Shown here: piece by piece, positions 1 through 5,900 of the stretch
Layout of the letters: every line of letters starts with the position of its first letter
Numbering within the stretch: the stretch's first letter is position 1
From: Ponticaulis sp.
GTDB lineage: Bacteria; Pseudomonadota; Alphaproteobacteria; Caulobacterales; Hyphomonadaceae
NCBI GenBank assembly: GCA_002699325.1
Contig: PABS01000029.1
Coordinates: 33,536-41,367 of the forward strand
Reading direction: 5' to 3'
Length of the DNA stretch: 7,832 nucleotides
The notes under the pieces: generated by a model
Told to the model about the DNA's origin: nothing
The model's input: the letters and a program-made list of their open reading frames with translations, nothing else
The model's database searches: none
Position numbers and translations under genes: made by a program

Positions 1-137
1 TCGAATTGGCTCTGGCTCGGCTGAATAATGGAGATTACGGCTATTGCGCGACGTGCAGCGGTGCGATCGCGATTGAGGAACTCGAAAATGATCCCTCAAT
101 CGTTATCTGTCGCAAGTGTTGTGGAACTGACCACTAG
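1..137 (+). CDS. DksA/TraR-family C4 zinc-finger protein, 3' end only
   Basis: This is the C-terminal end of a gene entering from the left; the first whole codon begins at base 3 and the TAG stop is at 135-137. The 44 visible residues contain ALARLNNGDYGYCATC, then 17 residues, then CRKC. That is the CxxC-x17-CxxC zinc finger of the DksA/TraR family, preceded by the usual 'ALARxxxGxYGxC' lead-in. Known family members bind RNA polymerase through the secondary channel and, in DksA, work with ppGpp to alter promoter activity. The coiled-coil part that would separate a true DksA from a shorter DksA-like protein lies outside the window. An extra cysteine directly follows the second CxxC pair (CRKCC). 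The stop overlaps that of the convergent downstream gene. The family call is firm; the specific role is not determinable here. Confidence 0.88.
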   Translation, partial: ELALARLNNGDYGYCATCSGAIAIEELENDPSIVICRKCCGTDH

Positions 138-433
138 AGGAGAAGTTGGGCGATCCAGATGATGATCTGAAGGAAAATGCCGACCACGCAGAGACCCACT
201 ACGGTGACAATCCACGCACTCCCCATCCCCATGAAGAATCCGCCAGCAATGCCGACAATGGCGAGAAGGGCCATCGCGACCAGCCAGTTCATGCCCATGG
301 TCAGCGTGAAGACTGCATAAGCGATCACGAGAATGATCATAAACGCAGCCCATTGCGTGACCTTCATGAAGCTCGTCCAGGTGCGTTCCTGAGTTTCGAT
401 ATTCATTTCGCCGCGAACGTAATCACCGCTCAT
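134..433 (-). CDS. aa3-type cytochrome c oxidase subunit IV-like small membrane protein
   Basis: A 99-aa protein whose first 30 residues (MSGDYVRGEMNIETQERTW...) resemble the bacterial aa3 oxidase subunit IV family (COX4_pro_2 type): a short cytosolic segment with 'GxMxIxxQExT', then a membrane helix. Typical family members are roughly 40-70 aa with one helix. This one shows three hydrophobic segments, at about residues 28-48, 50-70 and 73-99, ending in LLL. The ATG at 433 is preferred over an upstream in-frame TTG at 514 because AAAGGG lies 8 nt upstream and the family match begins there. The family is thought to sit at the edge of the aa3 oxidase complex and is generally dispensable. No other oxidase gene is nearby, so membership of the complex is inferred. 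It could instead be a general small membrane protein with a similar N-terminus. Confidence 0.72.
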   Translation of the reverse strand: MSGDYVRGEMNIETQERTWTSFMKVTQWAAFMIILVIAYAVFTLTMGMNWLVAMALLAIVGIAGGFFMGMGSAWIVTVVGLCVVGIFLQIIIWIAQLLL

Positions 434-538
434 TCGGGTTGCCCTTTCAGCCAGACTTTCTCTTTCACGTGGGATATGATGAAGCTTCGCATTGAGCAAG
501 AGCCCGCAATGCAATCGTGTAAAAATGCCGCGAGTGCG

Positions 539-1525
539 TCAGCTCTTTGCAACAGTGACGCGGTTTGGCTCAGAATGATCCCAATCGGCAAGAAGCGCAC
601 GCAGAGCCGCGACGAAGGGCAGCGGCTGGTCGAGCATTACATGGTGGAAAGCATGCGGGATCGAAACAAACGGAACTTTCCGATCTAATAGCTTCTCCAT
701 GTAAACCTTAACCTCGTCAGGCATCAGCTCGGAGTCTTCGCCGCGAAAGAGGGCAATGCGGCAGGCGGTCGCCTTCAGAAGTTCACTGGCGGGACGCCCA
801 AAGTCAAAACGCTGCCAGATATCCGGATCAAAACGCCAGCTCCAGCCTTTACCGCGCTCGTTATCAACCTGTTTCAGGCTCCATCGCGCGATATAGTCCA
901 TGGCATAGTGGTTATCACACGGCTGAGGTGGTGCCAGGCGAAACCGGCTGAGGGCGGTTGTCAAATCGGGATAGACCCGATTTCCCCGAATAGCGCGACC
1001 ACGGCGATGGTGCTGGCGTTCAGGCGGATTGACCGGGCTATCCACAATCACAGTGCCGGACAGGCGATCCCCATACTCCGCGCCAGTCAGAATCGTGACA
1101 AATCCACCAAATGAGTGCGCCACAATGATCGGCTTCTGCTCATGCTTGAACATGCCGGATGCCTCACAGACGGCGATCTGCTCTTCTGCAAAGGTTTCCA
1201 TGTCATATTCGTCGCGCCAGTCAGACTCGCCCATGCCCGAAAAGGTCATTGCAACGACATTGTACCTGTCAGCAAAATAAGGCGCGATGAAATCCCACCA
1301 GTGCGCGTGCGCGCCATTTCCGTGAACAAGCAGCAGGCCGGGCTTTTTCGGCGACGACCAGCACTGATAATGAATTCGGGCGCCCTTGACGCGCACAAAG
1401 CGTGTTTCATAGCCAGCCGAAATAGCCTTCTGAAACCAGCTTGGGCTGGGAGGGATTTCGCCCATATACTGCGAGAGAGGGCCAGCCTCTGCTGGCATCT
1501 GATCTGTCTGACTGTCTTCACTCAT
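539..1525 (-). CDS. alpha/beta hydrolase fold protein
   Basis: A 328-aa alpha/beta hydrolase. Visible elements in order are: beta-strand plus oxyanion-hole loop LLLVHGNGAHAHWW (residues about 64-77), the 'FSGMGESD' turn (about 95-102), the nucleophile elbow VAHSFGG with Ser138 (GxSxG-like, here HSFGG), 'RGEDSEL' carrying the likely acid residue (263-266), and 'FHHVMLDQP' with the likely catalytic His at 294 or 295. The triad and length fit esterases, lipases, epoxide hydrolases or haloalkane dehalogenase relatives. No signal peptide is seen, so it is probably cytoplasmic. The substrate cannot be read from the sequence. The ATG at 1525 is chosen over an in-frame TTG at 1579 because the extra residues do not look conserved; a G-rich stretch (GGGGCGG) lies just upstream of the ATG. 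It follows thpR on the same strand with a 95-bp gap, so co-transcription is possible. Confidence 0.88.
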   Translation of the reverse strand: MSEDSQTDQMPAEAGPLSQYMGEIPPSPSWFQKAISAGYETRFVRVKGARIHYQCWSSPKKPGLLLVHGNGAHAHWWDFIAPYFADRYNVVAMTFSGMGESDWRDEYDMETFAEEQIAVCEASGMFKHEQKPIIVAHSFGGFVTILTGAEYGDRLSGTVIVDSPVNPPERQHHRRGRAIRGNRVYPDLTTALSRFRLAPPQPCDNHYAMDYIARWSLKQVDNERGKGWSWRFDPDIWQRFDFGRPASELLKATACRIALFRGEDSELMPDEVKVYMEKLLDRKVPFVSIPHAFHHVMLDQPLPFVAALRALLADWDHSEPNRVTVAKS

Positions 1526-1620
1526 TCTGCCGCCCCAAGCCTCGATCGCCCGGAATTTCTGCCGACCGCTTTGGGACAATAGATCGAACGGCTTTGGTTG
1601 CCATCCCGTAAACTGCTCTC

Positions 1621-2160
1621 TTATCGCGGTCCGAGGGGATATTCTGCTTCGGGGACATACCGGGAAGGCCCTTTCCCGCTCCAGCTCGAATAAAGATGGA
1701 AGCGGTCCACCCAGAACAACCCACTATCAAACAGCGAATGCTTCTGGGCGAAAACTGCCGCCTCGTGGAGGGGCGTACCGTGACAGTAGGCAAGCGTGAC
1801 GTGAGGTCTGAAAGGACGTTTTTCCTTCGGCAGACCGATTCGGCGCGCAGCGCGCTCGCATTTGGACGCGAGCGAGTTCAACGCATCATTTCGCTCAACA
1901 CCGGCCCAGAGCGAATAGGGTTCAGACGAACCAAACCAGCCAGCGCCTTTCAGGCGAAGTTGCATCTGACTTGCCGAAATTGCTCCGAGCTCGTCATCCA
2001 GGTCGCGCGCAGCACTGCCGTCGAGTTCTCCAAAAAATCTCAATGTGATGTGATAGTTCTCAATCGGTCGCCAGCTCGCGCCGGTGACTTTTTGAGAGAT
2101 TTCAAGAAGAGCGTCTCCAACCTCTTCCGGAATATCGAGCGCGGCAAAAAGACGGTACAT
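1621..2160 (-). CDS. thpR: RNA 2',3'-cyclic phosphodiesterase (LigT/ThpR, 2H family)
   Basis: A 179-aa protein of the 2H phosphoesterase family. It opens with MYRLFAALDIPEE, the typical ThpR/LigT N-terminus, and has both HxT catalytic motifs: YHITLRFFGE (His37, Thr39) and FRPHVTLAY (His120, Thr122). The length and spacing are normal for the family. Known members hydrolyse RNA 2',3'-cyclic phosphates to 2'-phosphomonoesters and can ligate tRNA half-molecules in vitro; the cellular role in bacteria remains unclear. The ATG at 2160 gives the conserved start. The Shine-Dalgarno is weak. The gene is divergent from the 94-aa gene at 2301, with 140 bp between the start codons, and lies upstream of the hydrolase gene on the same strand. 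Confidence 0.94.
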   Translation of the reverse strand: MYRLFAALDIPEEVGDALLEISQKVTGASWRPIENYHITLRFFGELDGSAARDLDDELGAISASQMQLRLKGAGWFGSSEPYSLWAGVERNDALNSLASKCERAARRIGLPKEKRPFRPHVTLAYCHGTPLHEAAVFAQKHSLFDSGLFWVDRFHLYSSWSGKGPSRYVPEAEYPLGPR

Positions 2161-2176
2161 GAGATTGGGTTTCGCA

Positions 2177-2220
2177 TCTCAAATCTACGGTCGCAAGCGC
2201 GCTGTTTCTGACATTTGAGA
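2177..2220. repeat. widely spaced inverted repeat TCTCAAAT / ATTTGAGA
   Basis: Perfect 8-bp inverted arms (2177-2184 and 2213-2220) are separated by 28 bp, in the region between the divergent starts of thpR (2160) and the 94-aa gene (2301). The position suits a regulatory site for either gene. The arms are short enough for a chance match in a 140-bp interval. Confidence 0.3.
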
Positions 2221-2300
2221 CCACGCATCGCCTTGCAGTTTGGCCCTCATGAGCCGAACATGCGGTCAATTGATTCGCTCTCCTCAGAAAAGGTGATGTT

Positions 2301-2585
2301 ATGAGCGCTCCACTCGGCTCCAAGGCCAATCCTTCCAAGTTCGACGTCTATCAGGAACTTCCAGAAGACGAACCTTACTTCGTGATCCGGGCGCGCGACC
2401 CTCTCTCGTCGGCGCTTGTCGAGCTGCATGCGTATATCGGTGCGGGCCAGTCCGGCGCAGCGCACAACAAGCTTGCGGAAATCATGAATATGACGGCGTC
2501 AAAGCCGCCGCGTCCCTCAGACAGCCCAAAATACCGCGAAACCTTTGAGATTTCACTGGCCATGGAGAAGTGGCGCGAAGGCTGA
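2301..2585 (+). CDS. conserved-looking hypothetical protein, 94 aa
   Basis: A 94-aa, soluble, mixed-charge protein with no signal peptide, membrane helix or cysteine. The ATG at 2301 has AAAAGG about 6-8 nt upstream. The central part, 'LPEDEPYFVIRARDPLSSALVELHAYIG' in outline (residues about 20-46), followed by a small-residue linker and 'KLAEIM', reads like a small alpha/beta domain. Similar 'DEPxFVLRxxD' sequences are known to me among unannotated alphaproteobacterial proteins, but I cannot name a characterised family. It is divergent from thpR and convergent with the exported protein gene at 2598-3089, with only 12 bp between the stops. The clean reading frame and ribosome site support it as a real gene. 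Its function is unknown. Confidence 0.75.
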   Translation: MSAPLGSKANPSKFDVYQELPEDEPYFVIRARDPLSSALVELHAYIGAGQSGAAHNKLAEIMNMTASKPPRPSDSPKYRETFEISLAMEKWREG

Positions 2586-2595
2586 TCCGATCAGC
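2581..2595. repeat. short perfect palindrome between convergent genes
   Basis: GCTGATCCGATCAGC has two 7-bp arms around one central base and contains the TGA stop of the 94-aa gene (2583-2585). It lies just before the stop of the convergent gene at 2598. It could form a small hairpin in either transcript and serve as a weak bidirectional terminator, but no T-tract follows on either strand. Confidence 0.35.
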
Positions 2596-2597
2596 GC

Positions 2598-3089
2598 TCA
2601 GCCGGCAGCACGCGCCAGGTTGAGCGCCCGTTCGGCCGTACTCATAAGGTGCTGGATATCGGGCGCAGCCGTGCGATCTGGTGCGCTGAGCGCCGCCTGA
2701 ACAGCCCGTGCACCATAGCAGAGGTTGTCGATCGACTGTCTGAGCTCTGTATTGTCACGCACGTCTTCAGAGAGAGTGCTCATCTCGCCAGAGCCAAATG
2801 CGCGAAGCAGATCCATGCAATTGGTCTGCACCGTTTCGAAACTTTGCAGTGCCGGTGCCGCATCCATCTCCATGGAGGTAGGGCTGATCTCACCAAGCGC
2901 ATTCTGAATGAGCGACAGTTTCTCGGTTAGCCAGCTGGTTTCAGCGCCAGATGACATTTCGGTTTCGATGGCGGGCGCTTCAGCGTCGGCCAGTGGCTCC
3001 TCAACCATCTGATCCGTCTCATTGGCAACCTGGCCAAAAGCTGGCGCGCCAAGTCCGCAAAGTGTGAAGGCGAGAATGATCGCTCTCAT
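2598..3089 (-). CDS. exported two-cysteine protein of unknown function (copy 1 of a tandem pair)
   Basis: A 163-aa protein with a Sec signal peptide (MRAIILAFTLCGLGAPAFG, likely cleaved before Gln20), so the mature product should be periplasmic or secreted. Residues about 22-52 are rich in Glu, Asp and Ala and probably disordered. The rest looks helical, with two cysteines (Cys91 in QTNC and Cys124 in NLC) that could form a disulfide. The ATG at 3089 has AAGGGA 8 nt upstream. A TTGACC hexamer at 3142-3147 on this strand could be a -35 element, without a convincing -10. The C-terminal half shares an ungapped pattern with the next upstream gene (3164-3682): [LV]R[QE][SA][IV]xNLC, 19 residues, then D[IL]xxLxxxAxRxxxL. 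I infer they are diverged paralogs. No known family is recognised. Confidence 0.8.
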   Translation of the reverse strand: MRAIILAFTLCGLGAPAFGQVANETDQMVEEPLADAEAPAIETEMSSGAETSWLTEKLSLIQNALGEISPTSMEMDAAPALQSFETVQTNCMDLLRAFGSGEMSTLSEDVRDNTELRQSIDNLCYGARAVQAALSAPDRTAAPDIQHLMSTAERALNLARAAG

Positions 3090-3163
3090 GATTTCAGTCC
3101 CTTACTCATCCGGAATTCGACCGTTTGGCGTTCTGTCCCCCGGTCAATCATTCCAGTTTACGA

Positions 3164-3682
3164 TCAGTCTGCAGTGACCCTCCACCCCCGCGATGAACTG
3201 GTGTGCAGAACGTAGCATACATGAACAAGTTCACGAGTTCGCCTTGCTTCTCGTGTCAAGCGAAAGAGGTCATGACCAGGACTCTCATTGCCTGATTCCA
3301 TCATGGTCTTGTGGCGGGCGATATGGATGCAGAGATTGAGCACCGCCTCCCGAACCGCAGGCGAGTATTTAACGACGCCCGGCAAGCGCACGGACCGCCC
3401 CCGCATACGAATTTCACCTTGAAGAGTCTCACAGGCGGTCTGAGCTTTCTGGATTTCAGTGAGCGGTGACGAATAGTATATGGGATCAGGATTGACACCC
3501 TCATTCAGCTCGAGCCGCGAGAGGGCGTGATCAATCTCATAGAACCGCCGATCCGCCCAGCTCAGAGAGTCCCGCGGCGTGGTCTTTCCGGCAACCGTTC
3601 GTGTTTCAGCAACGGCCGTGGTCGGCCAACTCAAACTGGCCGGGAGCATAATGAGACAAAAAAGAACGCGTTTCAGGATCAC
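3164..3682 (-). CDS. exported cysteine-containing protein of unknown function (copy 2 of a tandem pair)
   Basis: A 172-aa protein with a signal peptide (MILKRVLFCLIMLPASLSW..., likely cleaved after AVA at residue 25). The mature part is basic and Arg-rich, unlike its acidic neighbour, and has Cys84 (QTAC), Cys118 (NLC) and Cys156. Shared elements with the downstream gene are IxxALxx[IL] near residue 50, QTxC, then NLC 34 residues later, and D[IL]xxLxxxAxRxxxL starting 20 residues after the NLC cysteine. The start is a GTG at 3682, supported by GAGGAG 8 nt upstream. It begins 66 bp after the stop of the sigma-54 regulator gene and ends 74 bp before its paralog, all on one strand, so a shared transcript is possible. 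The predicted function is unknown; the disulfide and periplasmic location are inferences. Confidence 0.8.
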   Translation of the reverse strand: MILKRVLFCLIMLPASLSWPTTAVAETRTVAGKTTPRDSLSWADRRFYEIDHALSRLELNEGVNPDPIYYSSPLTEIQKAQTACETLQGEIRMRGRSVRLPGVVKYSPAVREAVLNLCIHIARHKTMMESGNESPGHDLFRLTREARRTRELVHVCYVLHTSSSRGWRVTAD

Positions 3683-3690
3683 TGAGAACT

Positions 3691-3696
3691 CTCCTC
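3691..3696 (-). promoter_or_regulatory. ribosome binding site deciding a GTG start
   Basis: GAGGAG reads on the minus strand 8 nt ahead of GTG at 3680-3682. It fixes the start of the exported protein gene, which has no well-placed ATG and needs this start to keep the signal peptide's basic N-terminus. Confidence 0.7.
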
Positions 3697-3748
3697 AGCG
3701 CGCAAGACTGCCTGCGAGGATCAGTGCGGACAAGTCATCTGATTGTGA

Positions 3749-5245
3749 TCAGCTGGCTTCTGCTTCCTCTTCAGGCTTAACACGCAGGTCATGCTCACGA
3801 ACCTTGCGGTAAAGCGTGGAGCGGCCAATCCCGAGCTTGCGCGCAACTTCTGACATATGCCCCGCATAAAAGTCGATGGCATACTGAATGAGGTCACGTT
3901 CAACCTCTTCAAGTGAACGCAGATCGCCTGTTGTATCCGTCACGCGAACCGGTGGTTCCAGCTCTGATGCCGAAGCCGCAGCCGATACCTCCTGGAGCAT
4001 TGCAGCTGGGTCGCCATCGTTTGCTGCTTCAGGTTCTGGCGGGAATTCGAAGTCCGGCAGATCACCGACCAGACCATGAAGTTGCGGAAAGTCCTGAGGG
4101 CGCAGTTCATCGCCTTCACACAAGACGACAGCGCGGAAAATCATGTTTTCAAGCTGACGGACGTTGCCCGGCCAGTCATAGGAACTCAGAACCGCCAGTG
4201 TTTCGCGCGTCGCGCCGGTAACTTTCGTGCCTTCGGACGCATTGAAGCGACGTATGAAATGCTGAACCAGCGCTGGCACATCTTCCTTGCGGTCACGCAG
4301 TGGCGGCATATCCACTGGAAAGACATTCAGGCGATAATAAAGGTCTTCGCGAAAGCGGCCTTCGGAGACCAGAAGCGATAGATCTTTGTTCGTCGCTGAT
4401 ATGATACGGACATCCACTTTTGTTGGGCGACGAGACCCAACAGCATCCACCTCACCTTCCTGAAGCGCGCGCAGGAGTTTGACCTGCATGTCGAGTGGTA
4501 ATTCTCCGACCTCGTCGAGAAAGAGCGTGCCGCCATCAGCTTCAACAAATTTACCAAGCGACTTCGAGACCGCGCCGGTGAAGGCGCCCTTCTCATGCCC
4601 GAAAAGAATGCTTTCAACGAGGTTTTCGGGGATCGCGCCGCAGTTCACTGTCACGAATGGGCGTCCGGAGCGTTCAGATGCGCCCTGAATGCATCGCGCA
4701 ATCACCTCTTTACCGACACCACTCTCACCAAGGATAAGGATCGGAATGTTCGAGGAGGCCGCACGCTGACCGAGACGGACCACCTGACGCATGGATGGCG
4801 CAGACGCGATCATGTCGTCAAACGACAATTCACCGCTCGCTGTCTTTTTGAGGCGCTTCACCTCACCACGCAGATCAGACATCTGCAGTGCATTGCGAAT
4901 AGAGACGACCACGCGCTCAGGCGAAACAGGTTTCACGAAGAAATCGATGGCTCCGGCGCGCATGGCCTGAACAACCGTATCAATGCTGCCAGAGGCGGTG
5001 AGCACCATGACGGGGAGATCAGAACGAACCTCCTGCAGCCGGTTCAGCACGTCCATGCCGGATACGCCGGGCATGACGAGGTCGAGCAGCATGACGTCGA
5101 CGCCATCAGACGGATTGCGCGCAAGCTCGAGGCCGCTTTCACCATCCGGCGCGACCCGGCACGCAAAGCCGGCTTTCTCGACTGCAGACTGCAACAGACG
5201 TCGTTGTGTCGGATCGTCATCAACGACCAATACTGTCTTTGCCAT
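3749..5245 (-). CDS. sigma-54-dependent response regulator, NtrC family, TacA-like
   Basis: A 498-aa three-domain activator. The receiver (residues 1-120) has acidic Asp9-Asp11, phospho-acceptor Asp55 in LLDLVMPG, Thr83 and Lys105 in FVKP. The AAA+ sigma-54 interaction domain (about 143-375) has Walker A GESGVGKE (173-180), the sigma-54 contact loop GAFTGA (220-225), Walker B GGTLFLDE (238-245), likely arginine fingers in FREDLYYRL (Arg299, Arg305) and the sensor II motif WPGNVRQLEN. An Ala/Glu/Pro-rich linker (about 392-440) leads to a Fis-type helix-turn-helix (SEVARKLGIGRSTLYRK, 465-481). All residues needed for phosphorylation and ATP-driven open-complex formation are present. The ATG at 5245 follows GAGGGTGAG; a GTG at 5302 would only add unconserved residues. 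The receiver and overall layout resemble Caulobacter TacA, which controls stalk and polarity genes, but that orthology is inferred. No histidine kinase gene is adjacent, so its partner is encoded elsewhere. Confidence 0.95.
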   Translation of the reverse strand: MAKTVLVVDDDPTQRRLLQSAVEKAGFACRVAPDGESGLELARNPSDGVDVMLLDLVMPGVSGMDVLNRLQEVRSDLPVMVLTASGSIDTVVQAMRAGAIDFFVKPVSPERVVVSIRNALQMSDLRGEVKRLKKTASGELSFDDMIASAPSMRQVVRLGQRAASSNIPILILGESGVGKEVIARCIQGASERSGRPFVTVNCGAIPENLVESILFGHEKGAFTGAVSKSLGKFVEADGGTLFLDEVGELPLDMQVKLLRALQEGEVDAVGSRRPTKVDVRIISATNKDLSLLVSEGRFREDLYYRLNVFPVDMPPLRDRKEDVPALVQHFIRRFNASEGTKVTGATRETLAVLSSYDWPGNVRQLENMIFRAVVLCEGDELRPQDFPQLHGLVGDLPDFEFPPEPEAANDGDPAAMLQEVSAAASASELEPPVRVTDTTGDLRSLEEVERDLIQYAIDFYAGHMSEVARKLGIGRSTLYRKVREHDLRVKPEEEAEAS

Positions 5246-5305
5246 GCTTCTCACCCTCATCCGCCATGTCGGCGTGTCGTTGTCCGGGTACCAAGATGGC
5301 ACAGT

Positions 5306-5328
5306 GGTTTAAAATTATACTTAAAACC
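5306..5328 (-). promoter_or_regulatory. AT-rich imperfect palindrome with a TATAAT -10 for the sigma-54 regulator gene
   Basis: The 23-bp segment has inverted arms GGTTTaAA and GGTTTTAA around an AT core. On the minus strand it contains a perfect TATAAT (5319 down to 5314), about 70 nt upstream of the regulator's ATG. No good -35 sits 16-18 bp further upstream (the hexamer there is GAAATT), so an activator or a non-housekeeping arrangement may be involved. The dyad overlapping the -10 would suit operator control, including autoregulation. Confidence 0.45.
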
Positions 5329-5425
5329 GGTTCTCGAATTTCGCGGTGATCAACAAACCCTTCGAAAGCCACCGCCCCGACAGCTGAACAGTCTCGAAAC
5401 TGACACGAAATGACGGCGAATTAAC

Positions 5426-5454
5426 TTGATTAATTTATTGTTATTCGATATGTG
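5426..5454 (+). promoter_or_regulatory. predicted promoter with embedded dyad operator, upstream of first urcA-like gene
   Basis: TTGATT (5426-5431) and TATGTG (5449-5454) are 17 bp apart, a plausible -35/-10 pair. The spacer and the start of the -10 hold TATTG-TTATT-CGATA (5436-5450), a 15-bp dyad with half-sites TATyG. The same element, also preceded by a TTGAwT hexamer, occurs upstream of the second urcA-like gene. The TATTG copy ends 77 bp before the ATG at 5528. The promoter hexamers are approximate; the shared repeat is directly visible. Confidence 0.6.
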
Positions 5455-5527
5455 TTTTGTCGTAGGAGGCAGTGATCCAGGGACGAGGGCCAACGGAATA
5501 TTCGGCCCGAGAGGAAGGACACTGAAA

Positions 5528-5845
5528 ATGAAAACGGCACTTATTGCGTCACTGATTGGCGCCACACTGATTTCACCAGCCGCCTTTGCGGGCGACAATT
5601 TCAAAGTAGAATTTGCCTACGACAAGGAAGAGCTGGCGACGGCTGAAGGAACGGAAGCGCTTTACAAGCGCCTTCGAAGTCACATTCGCGAGGCCTGCAA
5701 TCTGACCAGCCAACGCAGAGGACTTAAGGTTCAGCAGCTGGAGAACCAATGCGTGTCGGACGCCACAGAGACCGCGCTATCGTCCATCAGCTCATCAACG
5801 CTGACCGCATATCATCAGGAGCGGACGGGCTCGGCTGTGGGCTGA
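5528..5845 (+). CDS. UrcA-family secreted protein (first copy)
   Basis: A 105-aa protein with a Sec signal peptide (MKTALIASLIGATLISPAAFA, cleavage near residue 21-22). The mature part begins FKVEFAYDKEEL, the 'hydrophobic strand + Y-D' start of the UrcA family, then GxxxLYxRLRxxIxxAC with Cys57 and Cys75, which are probably disulfide-linked in the periplasm. The ATG at 5528 has AGGAAGGA 8 nt upstream and starts the signal peptide directly. The family is named after the uranium-responsive Caulobacter gene urcA; many alphaproteobacteria carry several copies and the molecular function is unknown. About one third of residues over the first 57 match the second urcA-like gene at 6821. It converges on the M23 gene. 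Regulation is probably through the TATTG-N5-CGATA element upstream. Confidence 0.85.
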   Translation: MKTALIASLIGATLISPAAFAGDNFKVEFAYDKEELATAEGTEALYKRLRSHIREACNLTSQRRGLKVQQLENQCVSDATETALSSISSSTLTAYHQERTGSAVG

Positions 5846-5874
5846 TGCCCCGGTTGCGCCAAATTCGTCTGAGC

Positions 5875-5900
5875 AACCGTCGCCCCACCGGGCGGCGGTT
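5875..5900 (+). terminator. terminator-like hairpin between convergent genes
   Basis: AACCGTCGCCC (5875-5885), loop CACC and GGGCGGCGGTT (5890-5900) form an 11-bp stem with one G-U pair, followed by only TC. It lies 29 bp after the stop of the first urcA-like gene and touches the stop of the convergent M23 gene. The stem is strong and the T-tract is poor, so intrinsic termination is likely but not certain. On the minus strand the wobble pair becomes a C-A mismatch. Confidence 0.5.

Noticed and set aside
146..688. Plus-strand open frame of 180 codons
   Set aside because: It runs across the whole subunit IV-like gene, an intergenic gap and the end of the hydrolase gene on the other strand. The product is low-complexity and His/Asp-rich, with no recognisable domain.
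1526..1579. N-terminal extension of the hydrolase from a TTG at 1579
   Set aside because: There is no clear ribosome site for the TTG, and the added 18 residues look like non-coding read-back. The ATG at 1525 is the simpler start.
5309..5324. CtrA binding box (TTAA-N7-TTAA)
   Set aside because: The actual spacing is 8, not 7, and another TTAA pair at 5421-5433 has spacing 5. I do not call a CtrA site and only note the near match.
4595..5413. Long plus-strand open frame (272 codons) opposite the sigma-54 regulator gene
   Set aside because: The minus strand encodes a complete NtrC-type protein with all motifs. The plus-strand product is His/Arg-rich without domains and has no ribosome site, which is typical of an antisense shadow frame.
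5472..5525. Possible leader minicistron (GTG, 17 codons) before the first urcA-like gene, behind a perfect TAGGAGG at 5463-5469 and ending 2 nt before the ATG
   Set aside because: The spacing from TAGGAGG to the GTG is only 2 nt. The second urcA-like gene has a similarly placed GTG frame (6768-6824), but without a ribosome site and with an unrelated peptide. Coincidence is more likely than an attenuator peptide.
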